NCBI GenBank assembly: GCA_020161395.1
Contig: JAIUOE010000004.1
Span: forward strand, 124,001-188,000
Direction of reading: 5' to 3'
Origin: Bacteroidota bacterium
GTDB taxonomy: Bacteria > Bacteroidota > Ignavibacteria > Ignavibacteriales > Ignavibacteriaceae
Length of the DNA: 64,000 nucleotides
Under the pieces are notes generated by a model. It did no database searches. It was not told the origin of the DNA and was given only the letters and a program-made list of their open reading frames with translations. Positions 26,884-35,206 of this stretch are shown here, one piece after another. A program made the position numbers and the translations under genes. Every line of letters starts with the position of its first letter. Positions within the stretch are counted from its first letter, which is position 1.

Positions 26884-27624
26884 CTATCTGACCGGTTTCC
26901 ATTCAGAGGAGACGGTCTTTTTTCTCAGCATTATTGAAAGTGCATTAAATGTCCACAACGCAGTTACCCTTAAATATCCGGACTTTCGAAATCGTCGGGG
27001 TGATTCAAAGACCCGTATCTTTTTTGAATATTCGACTTTCCCCAGTTTTATAAGACGATTAAAAAGTTCAAAATCTTCACCCGCCGGAAGTGCAAAATTA
27101 AAATATCCTGCCTTTTCAAAAAACTCCTTTTTTACTATGATACATTCACCCCTGCCCATGCCTAAACTGAGAGTATTAAGAAATTTAAAGTAGTGGTTGT
27201 AGAACCGGTGGAAAATCCGGTCGATGGTTTTTTCCTCCTCGGGAAAAGTATCAACCCATGCGGCAATAGCAATCAGGCGGCTTTTTGTTTCGAATTCACG
27301 GCATATTTGGTCGATCACAGAATTCACATTATCAAAAAGAATATCGGCATTGCAGAACAGAAGAAAATCGCCAGCTGCTGTTTTTGCACCTGCATTTCTC
27401 CCTGAAGCAATGTTATTTACTTCGTCGAATTTAGCGTTTACTATCTTGTCAGCATACTTGAGAGCGATAGACAAGGTCTCATCTGTGCTTCCACCATCGG
27501 CAACGATGATCTCAACAGAGTGTTCCGTCAGACTGGTCAGTCTCTTTAGATTATCAAAAAGCCCGTGGAGAAGTTTTTCTTCATTTAGTGTTGGGATGAT
27601 TATCGAAAATTCAGGTTTTCCCAT
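26884..27624 (-). CDS. Family 2 glycosyltransferase
   Basis: A 246-residue GT-A enzyme: FSIIIPTLNEEKLL, EIIVADGGSTDETL, FCNADILF (the DxD-like region) and the C-terminal LPAGEDFELFNRL. One weak hydrophobic stretch near the C-terminus (LWTFNALSIML) may contact the membrane. ATG 27624 is chosen because its A is the last base of the DUF2279 stop (TAATG) and the longer TTG start at 27633 only adds three residues. Acceptor unknown; probably lipid-linked or surface polysaccharide. Confidence 0.88.
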   Translation of the reverse strand: MGKPEFSIIIPTLNEEKLLHGLFDNLKRLTSLTEHSVEIIVADGGSTDETLSIALKYADKIVNAKFDEVNNIASGRNAGAKTAAGDFLLFCNADILFDNVNSVIDQICREFETKSRLIAIAAWVDTFPEEEKTIDRIFHRFYNHYFKFLNTLSLGMGRGECIIVKKEFFEKAGYFNFALPAGEDFELFNRLIKLGKVEYSKKIRVFESPRRFRKSGYLRVTALWTFNALSIMLRKKTVSSEWKPVR

Positions 27625-28565
27625 TAAAAGCAAAGACCAAAAAATGCCACACCGTTTGTAATTCTAACTGCAGGCATCGGAAATTTGATAAATCCAAAGG
27701 TATTTTTAACCATTTGCCAGAATGCACCGTAAAGAGGGATGGTTTCATAATCAAGATCGAGTGCTATATAAAAATCGGCTTTTCCGCCTCCCCTGCCGTC
27801 CAGGTCCCGCACACCATAGCCCAGACTAAGCATAAGAAAATCGGGCCAGAACTTCTTGAAACCTTCTCCAAACAAATTATTAACCCGGACAGAAAGCCAG
27901 AATTTTTGTCCTTCGTAATCATCGACCACGATGAGCTTTTGTCCCGGATTGTGACCTTCCTTCCCGAGGTTTTTAGGGAAATAACTAAATCTGGGCTGGA
28001 AATTGTAAAGGACAGGATAGTAATACTGAAAAACCGGGTAAGCTGCTCCAAGAACATCTGCTACGGCATCCCCTCTGCTAAAACCCCAGTCCTGGGCAAA
28101 ACCATCTTCAAATTCCACATATAATTGAAAAAACAGAGCTGCAGCCGAAGACACCCAAATGCCGGTGCCATAATCAACTTTTGCTGCCTCAAGTCCAACT
28201 GAAAATGCATGGGAAAGAATTATTGGAGCATAGAAATGCCCGACCTTATCGAGCCACAATGCGTAATCCCAGTCTTCAATAAACCGGAAACTCCCTCTTT
28301 TTCCGCTCCACCATGCATTAGTCTGATACAAGTGAATCGCAGCGATGGAACCTGTATAGACGGCTCCAAGCCCACTTAAAAGCAAATAGTCAGGTTTTGG
28401 GAATTCAATTTTTGGATAAACCGGTTTCAGAAACCGGGAAGAATCGGCGAAAATCGTGATTGAGTCACCCGGTTCCCTTGGAGGGATCAGACTCTTGCCA
28501 CTTTCGGATTGTGGCAAGAGATTGATCAAAATAATAAGTAAAAGAAACGGGAGATATTTTCTCAC
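27624..28565 (-). CDS. DUF2279 (YfiM-like) membrane-associated protein
   Basis: A 313-residue exported protein. N-terminal signal sequence (KYLPFLLLIILINLLPQS, no lipobox Cys), then a helical segment LLLSGLGAVYTGSIAAIHL and a conserved core with DKVGHFY...SHAFSVGLEAAKVDYG..VEFEDGFAQDWGFSRGDAVADVLGA, which marks the family known as predicted periplasmic or lipoprotein YfiM/DUF2279. Its C-terminal third looks like an outer-membrane beta barrel. Role unknown. GTG start at 28565 shares a base with the lysS stop (TAGTG). Confidence 0.75.
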   Translation of the reverse strand: MRKYLPFLLLIILINLLPQSESGKSLIPPREPGDSITIFADSSRFLKPVYPKIEFPKPDYLLLSGLGAVYTGSIAAIHLYQTNAWWSGKRGSFRFIEDWDYALWLDKVGHFYAPIILSHAFSVGLEAAKVDYGTGIWVSSAAALFFQLYVEFEDGFAQDWGFSRGDAVADVLGAAYPVFQYYYPVLYNFQPRFSYFPKNLGKEGHNPGQKLIVVDDYEGQKFWLSVRVNNLFGEGFKKFWPDFLMLSLGYGVRDLDGRGGGKADFYIALDLDYETIPLYGAFWQMVKNTFGFIKFPMPAVRITNGVAFFGLCF

Positions 28566-30073
28566 TACTTCAGAGGCTTCATTGTTGGAAAGAGAATTAC
28601 ATCTCTGATCGAAGGCTGGTTCGTGAGGAGCATGACAAGACGGTCGATACCGACACCCAGACCGGCAGTAGGAGGCATTCCGTATTCAAGTGCTCTTACA
28701 AAATCCTCATCGATTACCTGAGCCTCATCGTCACCCTGGTCACGCTGCTTTAGCTGATCTTCAAATCGTGCTCTCTGATCAATTGGATCGTTTAGTTCGC
28801 TAAAGGCATTGCAGATTTCTCTGCCCACTACAAATCCTTCAAATCTTTCAACCAGTCCCTCTTTTTCACGGTGTTTTTTAGCCAATGGAGAAGTTACAAC
28901 CGGGTAATCAATTACGAAAGTGGGCTGGATTAATTCACTTTGCGTTGTGATTTCAAAAAGTTCGTCAATAATTTTTCCGCGGCTTTGAACTTTCTGTGTA
29001 TCGATACCGAATTTTTTGGCAATTGTGAGTACTTCTTCATCAGATGCGGAGAGGAAATCGATTCCGGTTTTTTCTTTTAAGGAATCAACCATCGAAACCC
29101 TTTTCCAGGGACCTTTAAACTCAATGGTCTGACCATCCACATCAAATTTTGTAGTACCATAAACAGATATACAGATATGCTCAACCATTTCCTCAACGAA
29201 AGACATCATCCACTCATAGTCTCTATAGGCTACATACACTTCCATCATCGTGAATTCAGGATTATGTGTTTTGTCCATTCCCTCGTTTCGGAAATCTTTA
29301 GAAATTTCATAAACCCCGTCGAAACCACCAACAATGAGCCTTTTCAGATAAAGTTCATCTGCAATTCGGAGATATAGCGGGATATTCAGAGCGTTATGGT
29401 GTGTTACGAACGGGCGTGCAGATGCACCTCCATAAATCGACTGCAGGGCAGGTGTTTCAACCTCAAGAATTCCCTTGGAATCGAGGAACGACCTCATGGC
29501 AGAGATTATTTTTGACCGGGTGACAAACACTTCTTTTACTTCAGGGTTCAAAATCAAATCAAGATATCTCTGACGGTATCTCAATTCTTTGTCAGAAAAC
29601 TGATCATAAATAACCTTGTTGCCCTCTTCATCAATCATCTCTTTTGGTACGGGAATCGGACGGATCGATTTTGTAAGTAACTGGACTGAAGTGGCGTGTA
29701 CTGAAACCTCACCTGTTCTCGTTTTAAACACATATCCTTCCACTCCAACTATGTCCCCGATGTCAAATAGTTTGAAGTTTTCATACTGATCAGGGATATC
29801 ATCACGACGGAGATAGATTTGAATTTTGCCTGCTCTGTCCTGAATATGAGCAAATGAAGCTTTTCCCATACGGCGGATGGTGACGATTCTTCCTGCTATT
29901 TTCACTTCCCTTTTGCTTTCTTCGATATAATTCTCGATTATATCTTTTGAATCGGAAGTTACATCAAAGCTGTACGCAAAAGTGTTCACTCCTTTTGCCT
30001 TTAATTCATCCAACTCTTCAAGTCTTCGTCTCATCAAAGAGTTAAGATCATCATTTACATGGATATTTTCCAA
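28565..30073 (-). CDS. lysS: Lysyl-tRNA synthetase, class II
   Basis: Charges tRNA-Lys. 502 residues: N-terminal OB-fold anticodon domain (VKIAGRIVTIRRMGKASFAHIQDRAGKIQ is spread over residues 75-105), class II motif 2 FRNEGMDKTHNPEFT, motif 3 GLGVGIDRLVMLL. Length matches bacterial LysRS. Start is TTG with AAGGA 6 nt upstream; the in-frame ATG alternatives would delete part of the fold. It follows the PBP4-type gene by 10 nt. Confidence 0.97.
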   Translation of the reverse strand: MENIHVNDDLNSLMRRRLEELDELKAKGVNTFAYSFDVTSDSKDIIENYIEESKREVKIAGRIVTIRRMGKASFAHIQDRAGKIQIYLRRDDIPDQYENFKLFDIGDIVGVEGYVFKTRTGEVSVHATSVQLLTKSIRPIPVPKEMIDEEGNKVIYDQFSDKELRYRQRYLDLILNPEVKEVFVTRSKIISAMRSFLDSKGILEVETPALQSIYGGASARPFVTHHNALNIPLYLRIADELYLKRLIVGGFDGVYEISKDFRNEGMDKTHNPEFTMMEVYVAYRDYEWMMSFVEEMVEHICISVYGTTKFDVDGQTIEFKGPWKRVSMVDSLKEKTGIDFLSASDEEVLTIAKKFGIDTQKVQSRGKIIDELFEITTQSELIQPTFVIDYPVVTSPLAKKHREKEGLVERFEGFVVGREICNAFSELNDPIDQRARFEDQLKQRDQGDDEAQVIDEDFVRALEYGMPPTAGLGVGIDRLVMLLTNQPSIRDVILFPTMKPLK

Positions 30074-30083
30074 TTTGGTTCCT

Positions 30084-31595
30084 TTATTTTTTTCTCTTCA
30101 AAATACTTAATCTGTTGCAAATTTTATCTATAATGTTATCAATAAAAGAATAGGGTACAAGATAGTTGTTCGCAATGAACACAACAGAAATCATTTCATT
30201 ATCAGCAGATTTTATATAGCCAGCCAGGCTTCTCACATTTTCATTGAGTCCGGGCTTAGCTCTCAGATTGTTTGCTGCACTTGCATCAAGAAGCCTGTCG
30301 GCAAGAGATCCGTCACGACCTGCCACCGGTAGCGAATTATAAAAATAGGAAAAGTCCTCAGATTTAAAGATGGCACGCAGATACTTTGAAAACTGTTCAG
30401 CTGAGGTAAGATTTAGCAAGCTAAGCCCGCTTCCGTCAACGATATTCAATGTGGCGGGATCAATTCCGGCACTCTTGAGGTGTCCGTTAACTGCTTTAAT
30501 TCCATTTTTAGCACTTCCAAACCCGGATTCCACTAAACCGATTGTCCTCAATAACTGTTCAGCATAAAAGTTATAACTGTTTTTGTTGCACAATTTAATA
30601 ATTTCTGACAGGGGTTTCGATTTGTGACGAAACAGAATAGTTGTTTTTGGGGTGTTTTGAATTTGTGCAAACTCTGACAAAAGCTTTATCCCGCCTTTAA
30701 TTTTTATTCCTCTCTTGTGCAGCACTTCCCGAAGGCATTGCAGAAAAAACTCACCCGGATCGTCAACAGAGAGACTTTTCATAACCGGTTTTTCATTTTC
30801 TTTTATGGTACCCGAAATTCTGATTATGTTGCTTCCGGGGTATTTCAGTATTTCGACAGAAGTTGTTGAGTCTTTTCCAACAGTCACAAGGTCATTAATG
30901 ATACTGATAAATTTGGTGGAAGGTGTAATATCCATTTCAGCTTTGAAACCTGTTTCACCCGGCAGGATGGTAACATCCACAGAATTGTCGTTATATGCCA
31001 AAGCACTCGACCGGGCTGCGAACCATTCACCCAGGTGGTCCCATTGCCAACCTCTCCCGATTCCGTTGCTTTCAAAATACCTGTCGTCACCAATCAGGTC
31101 ACCATTGATATTCAAAATACCCAACTCTATAAGTCTGTCAGCCCATGAATTGAAAATGGCATAAACATCGTTATTTTGGAGTCGACCTGAAATTGTTGGA
31201 TCCCCAGACCCGGTTATGATCAGATCACCATATAATTGATCTCCTTCAATCGTTCCCGATGTATTTATAAGCGTCTCGTAAACAAAATCACTTCCGAGGT
31301 ACGCAAGAGCTGTTCCTGTTGTAAAGAGTTTAATTAATGATGCAGAATTCAGGAGCTTATTCTCATTTCGTTTATAGAGAATTTCGCCGGATGAAATTGA
31401 TTGAATTACCACACCCCATGTAGCACTCGAAATGTTTGGATCACTTAAGATACCATCGATAGTCTGCCATATTTCTTTCGATCCGGCAGTCCAGTACTTT
31501 GGGCTGTTCCGAATGGAATCCTTTTGTGCTTCGGCGCCGAAATTAAGAACTAAAGCAAGAGCAAAACTAACTGTGAGTATATTTCGCAAGCACAT
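30084..31595 (-). CDS. dacB: PBP4-type D-alanyl-D-alanine carboxypeptidase/endopeptidase
   Basis: Peptidoglycan-trimming enzyme of the S13 family, 503 residues, with signal peptide 1-23. SxxK is Ser86-Leu-Ile-Lys89 in SASLIKLF; SxN is NSYNFYAEQLL; the third motif, KTG in most members, reads KPG in RAKPGLNENVRSLAGY. The long insertion between SxxK and SxN is typical of PBP4. Proline in place of Thr might alter acylation, but the Lys and Gly are kept. The start overlaps the rluB 3' end by 29 bp. Confidence 0.9.
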   Translation of the reverse strand: MCLRNILTVSFALALVLNFGAEAQKDSIRNSPKYWTAGSKEIWQTIDGILSDPNISSATWGVVIQSISSGEILYKRNENKLLNSASLIKLFTTGTALAYLGSDFVYETLINTSGTIEGDQLYGDLIITGSGDPTISGRLQNNDVYAIFNSWADRLIELGILNINGDLIGDDRYFESNGIGRGWQWDHLGEWFAARSSALAYNDNSVDVTILPGETGFKAEMDITPSTKFISIINDLVTVGKDSTTSVEILKYPGSNIIRISGTIKENEKPVMKSLSVDDPGEFFLQCLREVLHKRGIKIKGGIKLLSEFAQIQNTPKTTILFRHKSKPLSEIIKLCNKNSYNFYAEQLLRTIGLVESGFGSAKNGIKAVNGHLKSAGIDPATLNIVDGSGLSLLNLTSAEQFSKYLRAIFKSEDFSYFYNSLPVAGRDGSLADRLLDASAANNLRAKPGLNENVRSLAGYIKSADNEMISVVFIANNYLVPYSFIDNIIDKICNRLSILKRKK

Positions 31596-32289
31596 CCTTG
31601 ATTTCTTGATTACTCGCCTGTCTGTATGCGCCTGAGTTGATATCGTTTACAGTAAAACCGGCGAACTTGCTGCGATGAAGTTTATCCACAAAATAACCCA
31701 TCTTTCTGAACATTCTTTTAACAAAAAGATTTCTCCCTTCGGTGCACTCGACCGTCAGCGAGCGGGGATTCTTTCTGTCGACTTTAATGCTTTCAAACCT
31801 GCCTTTTCCACCCTCTATCGAAACTCCTTTTAACAAAGGCTCTAAGTGGCTCTGTTCAAAAGGCTTATCCAGTTTTACCTCATAAGTTCTGAGAATCTTG
31901 TTTTTAGGGTGTAGCATAACATTTGCAAATTCACCGTCGTTACTAAGGATCAGTACTCCTGTTGTATCATAGTCAAGTCTGCCAACAGGAAAAATTCTTT
32001 TCGAGGTTTTTATCAGTTCCATAACTGTGGGGCGGTTTTTATCGTCTTCTACAGTAGTTATGTAACCTGAAGGTTTATTCAGAATATAATATACCTTGTC
32101 CTCGAATTTTAGAGGTTCGCCATCGAGAGATACTTTATCCTTGTCCGGATCAACCATGAAAGCAAGAGAAATGATGGTATTTCCGTTTACATCCACTCTC
32201 CCTTCAAGAATGTACTCTTCCGCTTTTCTTCTGCTCGCCACTCCCGACATAGCGAGAAATTTATTAATTCTAATTTTCGATGTTGTCAT
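31567..32289 (-). CDS. rRNA pseudouridine synthase, RsuA/RluB/E/F family
   Basis: Makes pseudouridine in rRNA. A 240-residue protein with an N-terminal S4 RNA-binding domain (RINKFLAMSGVASRRKAEEYI) and a catalytic domain carrying the RsuA-type Asp in VGRLDYDTTGVLILSNDGEF and ending KLHRSKFAGFTV. This is the RluB branch (23S rRNA) by layout, but RsuA and RluF cannot be fully excluded. It overlaps scpB by 20 bp, a common gene pair. Confidence 0.92.
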   Translation of the reverse strand: MTTSKIRINKFLAMSGVASRRKAEEYILEGRVDVNGNTIISLAFMVDPDKDKVSLDGEPLKFEDKVYYILNKPSGYITTVEDDKNRPTVMELIKTSKRIFPVGRLDYDTTGVLILSNDGEFANVMLHPKNKILRTYEVKLDKPFEQSHLEPLLKGVSIEGGKGRFESIKVDRKNPRSLTVECTEGRNLFVKRMFRKMGYFVDKLHRSKFAGFTVNDINSGAYRQASNQEIKDVLAKYTHS

Positions 32290-32914
32290 CTTTTAATTCC
32301 AATTCTATTGTTTCTTCAACCGCTTGCATCATCAATTTTCTTTTCTGCTCAATAAAATCTTCATCTTGCATCAATTCATCGATCTCGCGCGGTTTTGGCA
32401 GGTCTGAAATTTTATTCAAGCCGAAATATTTAAGAAATTCTTCGGTTGTGCCGTAAAGCAGAGGTCTGCCGACAGTTTCGGCTCTCCCTGATATTGTTAT
32501 AAGTCTTTTATCGAGCAGTGTGCTTAAAATATAATCTGAATTTACGCCTCTTATGGCTTCGATGTCAGGTTTTGTTATAGGTTGTTTATAGGCTATAATC
32601 GAAAGAGTTTCAAGGGATGCCTGAGAGAGTCTTCTTTTAATCTTTTCAGAATTAAGATAACCGAGATATTTACTCAGTTCAGGTTTGGTTGCGAACAGAA
32701 ATCCACCGGCAATTTTTACGATTTTGAAGGGAAAGTGTGCCGGTTCATACTTTAGATTAATCAGATCGATAGCTGAATCGATGTCACCGGAAGAAATAGT
32801 TGTCGTCTCTCCATCAATGGCGATGATAGCCCTTACAAGTTCATCCGAGGTAATCGGATCCTCGGATGCGAATACAAGTCCTTCAATAACAGGAAGATAC
32901 AGTTCTTCAACCAT
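32270..32914 (-). CDS. scpB: Segregation and condensation protein B
   Basis: Kleisin-binding winged-helix protein that pairs with ScpA in the SMC complex for chromosome condensation. 214 residues: two winged helices, with RLSQASLETLSIIAYKQPITKPDIEAIRG as core (shown in part) and GRAETVGRPLLYGTTEEFLKYFGL at the end. The order scpA, scpB, rluB with overlaps is the standard arrangement. Translation of scpB starts inside the end of scpA. Confidence 0.95.
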   Translation of the reverse strand: MVEELYLPVIEGLVFASEDPITSDELVRAIIAIDGETTTISSGDIDSAIDLINLKYEPAHFPFKIVKIAGGFLFATKPELSKYLGYLNSEKIKRRLSQASLETLSIIAYKQPITKPDIEAIRGVNSDYILSTLLDKRLITISGRAETVGRPLLYGTTEEFLKYFGLNKISDLPKPREIDELMQDEDFIEQKRKLMMQAVEETIELELKDDNIEN

Positions 32915-33626
32915 TTTCTAATTCATAAATTTCAAAATCATTAAAACTGTCGGACTCCTTTATGCCGATCAACTGCATTTTTACCATCTCAAGCAAGGCG
33001 ATGAATGTATAGACTATCTGGATTTTAATCTTTAATCCTGTCACCATTCTGGAAAAAATTACTCTTTTTTCAATGAGTAATTGATTTCGGATAAACTCCA
33101 TCTGGTCCTCGATACTTACGGGTACTCTTTTAATTTGATGTACCGGTTCCGGTTTCAGATTGGACATAATTTTTTGGAATGCCCTTGCAAGATCGAATAC
33201 AGTAATGTTTTTTAATAACAGCCCGGTATCATCAAATGTCGATTTTTCATCGAGATTGAAATTGCCTCTGAAAAACAATTTTCTCTGTTCCGATTCAAAA
33301 AAGACAAATTCATCAGCCATTTCCTTGTATCTTTTGTATTCCAAAAGTTGTTTTACAAGATCAGCCCGGGGATCTATTTCCTCCCCCTTTTCGTCAATCT
33401 TCTTTGGAAGCAGCATCCTTACCTTAATGTGCATCAGCGTGGATGCCAGCAGGATGAAGTCACCAGCCTGTTCGAGGTCAAGAATTTTGATTAACTCCAG
33501 ATACTTCAGAAATTCATTGGTAATGTATGAAATCGGAATATCGTAGATATCAAGTTCATCCCTTTTGATGAAGAAGAGGAGAAGATCAAGAGGACCTTCG
33601 AACGAGTCGAGTTTGACTTTGAACAT
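32907..33626 (-). CDS. scpA: Segregation and condensation protein A
   Basis: Kleisin subunit of the bacterial SMC complex, 239 residues. It begins with FEGPLDLLLFFIKRDELDIYDIPI (partly quoted) and ends in the C-terminal winged helix FIALLEMVKMQLIGIKESDSF. LLKRDELDIYDI-like and the acid/basic middle are conserved. It follows trpS by zero bases: the trpS stop is at 33627 and scpA starts at 33626. Forms a stoichiometric complex with ScpB and SMC, which is not in this window. Confidence 0.95.
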   Translation of the reverse strand: MFKVKLDSFEGPLDLLLFFIKRDELDIYDIPISYITNEFLKYLELIKILDLEQAGDFILLASTLMHIKVRMLLPKKIDEKGEEIDPRADLVKQLLEYKRYKEMADEFVFFESEQRKLFFRGNFNLDEKSTFDDTGLLLKNITVFDLARAFQKIMSNLKPEPVHQIKRVPVSIEDQMEFIRNQLLIEKRVIFSRMVTGLKIKIQIVYTFIALLEMVKMQLIGIKESDSFNDFEIYELENG

Positions 33627-34607
33627 TTAGCCGAGATTCATGTTTTTTCTGACTGCCGTCATGGTTTCATTGGCAACTGCCCTGGCGGCCTTTTCACCAT
33701 CGGCAATTACATCAAGAACCAGTGAGATGTTGTTCTCGTATGTTTTTCTCTTTTCGAGCACCGGCTCGAGGAATTTCGATATCTTTGAAGCACAATTAAG
33801 TTTACAATCGACACATCCAAGAGCACCACTTCTGCAACCTGCTTCAATTTCTTCAACTTCAGCGGGATTGAATTTTTTATGGTATGAGAAAACCACGCAG
33901 ACTTCAGGTCTTCCCGGATCATTGCGTCTCACCTTTAGTACATCGGTGACGGCTTTTTTAAGTTTTTGTTTTACAGTTTCAGGCTCGTCTGAAAGAAGTA
34001 TGGTATTTCCAAGAGACTTGCTCATCTTTGCCTCGCCGTCCAGTCCTGCAAAACGGGAAAAAACCGTCAGAAGAGGCTCAGGTTCAGGGAAAACATCGCC
34101 ATACTGATTGTTAAACCGGCGAGCGATTTCACGGGTAATCTCGACATGTGGAACCTGATCTTCACCCACGGGAACAACGGCCCCTTTGTAAATCAGGATA
34201 TCCGCTGCCTGTAATACAGGGTATCCAAGGTGGCCATATACAATCTGTTGTATATTAAGGTCTCTTACCTGATCTTTCAAAGAAGGATTTCTCTCAAGTC
34301 TGTTTGCAGTTATGAGCATTGAGAAAATCAAAAACAGCTCAGTATGTTCCTTTATCTGCGACTGTCTGAACATTTTTACTTTTTCAGGATCCAACCCAAC
34401 AGCAAGCCAGTCGATTACCATATCGATGGTATCATTATAAATATTTGATGAGTCCAGATTAGTGGTCAGTACATGGTAATCTGCGATAAGATGGTAACTT
34501 TCGTAGGCATCCTGTAATTTTATCCAGTTTTCAAGGGCACCGGTGTAATGTCCGAGATGAAGCTTTCCGGTCGGACGCATCCCGCTTAAAATTCGTTTTT
34601 TCTGCAT
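33627..34607 (-). CDS. trpS: Tryptophanyl-tRNA synthetase with Fe-S cysteine pattern
   Basis: Charges tRNA-Trp, class I. HIGH-type motif KLHLGHYTG and KMSKS in DGEAKMSKSLGNTI. Four cysteines (237, 258, 265, 268 of the 326-residue product) are spaced C-x20-C-x6-C-x2-C in the tRNA-binding C-terminal domain, the pattern that binds [4Fe-4S] in Thermotoga-type TrpRS (C-x22-C-x6-C-x2-C). ATG 34607 is chosen; an in-frame TTG one codon earlier adds only one Met. It heads the scpA-scpB-rluB run. Confidence 0.95.
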   Translation of the reverse strand: MQKKRILSGMRPTGKLHLGHYTGALENWIKLQDAYESYHLIADYHVLTTNLDSSNIYNDTIDMVIDWLAVGLDPEKVKMFRQSQIKEHTELFLIFSMLITANRLERNPSLKDQVRDLNIQQIVYGHLGYPVLQAADILIYKGAVVPVGEDQVPHVEITREIARRFNNQYGDVFPEPEPLLTVFSRFAGLDGEAKMSKSLGNTILLSDEPETVKQKLKKAVTDVLKVRRNDPGRPEVCVVFSYHKKFNPAEVEEIEAGCRSGALGCVDCKLNCASKISKFLEPVLEKRKTYENNISLVLDVIADGEKAARAVANETMTAVRKNMNLG

Positions 34608-34615
34608 CAATTTTT

Positions 34616-35044
34616 TCAGTTAGTGAAAAGGTATGGTTTCCAGCGATTATCTAAAATACCGACTGTAAATTTAATAAAAAACATGTTATTAGGAGCATAA
34701 GGCTGGAAGTGTAGCGGCATTCCTGCTTCAGATGGTGTACGGTCACCTTTCTTGCTGTTACATCTTGGACAGGCAGAAATCAGATTCTCCCATGAGTCTT
34801 CTCCGCCTTTCGATTTGGGAATAATATGGTCAATAGTGAGAGCAAGATCAGATTTGCCACAGTAAACGCATTTGTGTCCGTCGCGTCTTAGAATATTCTT
34901 TCGAGTGAGGATTACCTGTTTAAAAGGTATATGCACATATTTCCTAAGTCGGATTACCACCGGGAAGGGATAATTCATTCTGACACTTTTTATAGTCCTC
35001 TCTTTGTCAGCAAGCACCAACTCGGCTTTACCAAGATAAATCAT
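34616..35044 (-). CDS. HNH endonuclease-domain protein, N-terminus probably extends upstream
   Basis: HNH family nuclease-like protein. Zinc pairs CVYCGK and CPRCN flank the HNH core DHIIPKSKGGEDSWENL. The first canonical start, ATG 35044, cuts off conserved family sequence: the same frame is open up to 35167 and reads VLVLNQSYEPLSVCSVRR just before this Met, the usual start region of stand-alone HNH proteins of Bacteroidota/Chlorobi. In that stretch there is no ATG, GTG or TTG. AGGAG at 35156-35160 is followed by ATT at 35150, one frame off. See findings. Role unknown; not a homing element by context. Confidence 0.8.
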   Translation of the reverse strand: MIYLGKAELVLADKERTIKSVRMNYPFPVVIRLRKYVHIPFKQVILTRKNILRRDGHKCVYCGKSDLALTIDHIIPKSKGGEDSWENLISACPRCNSKKGDRTPSEAGMPLHFQPYAPNNMFFIKFTVGILDNRWKPYLFTN

Positions 35045-35159
35045 ATCAAAAGCACGACGGACTGAACAAACAGAAAGAGGTTCATAACTCTGATTTAGAA
35101 CAAGTACAAAGGTATTGTGTAAGACGGATTGATTTTTCTGGAAGCTGAATTGTTGCTCC

Positions 35160-35185
35160 TTTCTTGTTTATTATGGAACAAGAAA
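35160..35185 (-). promoter_or_regulatory. Perfect 9-bp inverted repeat abutting the HNH ribosome site
   Basis: On the - strand TTTCTTGTT (35185-35177), an 8-nt loop, then AACAAGAAA (35168-35160), whose last A is the first base of the AGGAG Shine-Dalgarno of the HNH gene. Nine of nine pairs match. It may be an RNA stem that covers the ribosome site or an operator. No T-run follows, so it does not look like a terminator of acpS. Confidence 0.45.
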
Positions 35186-35206
35186 ATCCTTAAAGAAGTT
35201 TGACTA

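Noticed and set aside
27625-27633. TTG start of the GT2 gene three codons upstream
   Set aside because: ATG 27624 forms TAATG with the upstream stop, the coupling used repeatedly in this run.
33640-34107. 155-codon + strand open frame opposite trpS
   Set aside because: Antisense to trpS; Ser-rich translation without recognisable fold.
34616-35044. HNH protein as a homing endonuclease or restriction enzyme
   Set aside because: It lacks intron, intein or methyltransferase neighbours and matches the small stand-alone HNH proteins of this phylum.
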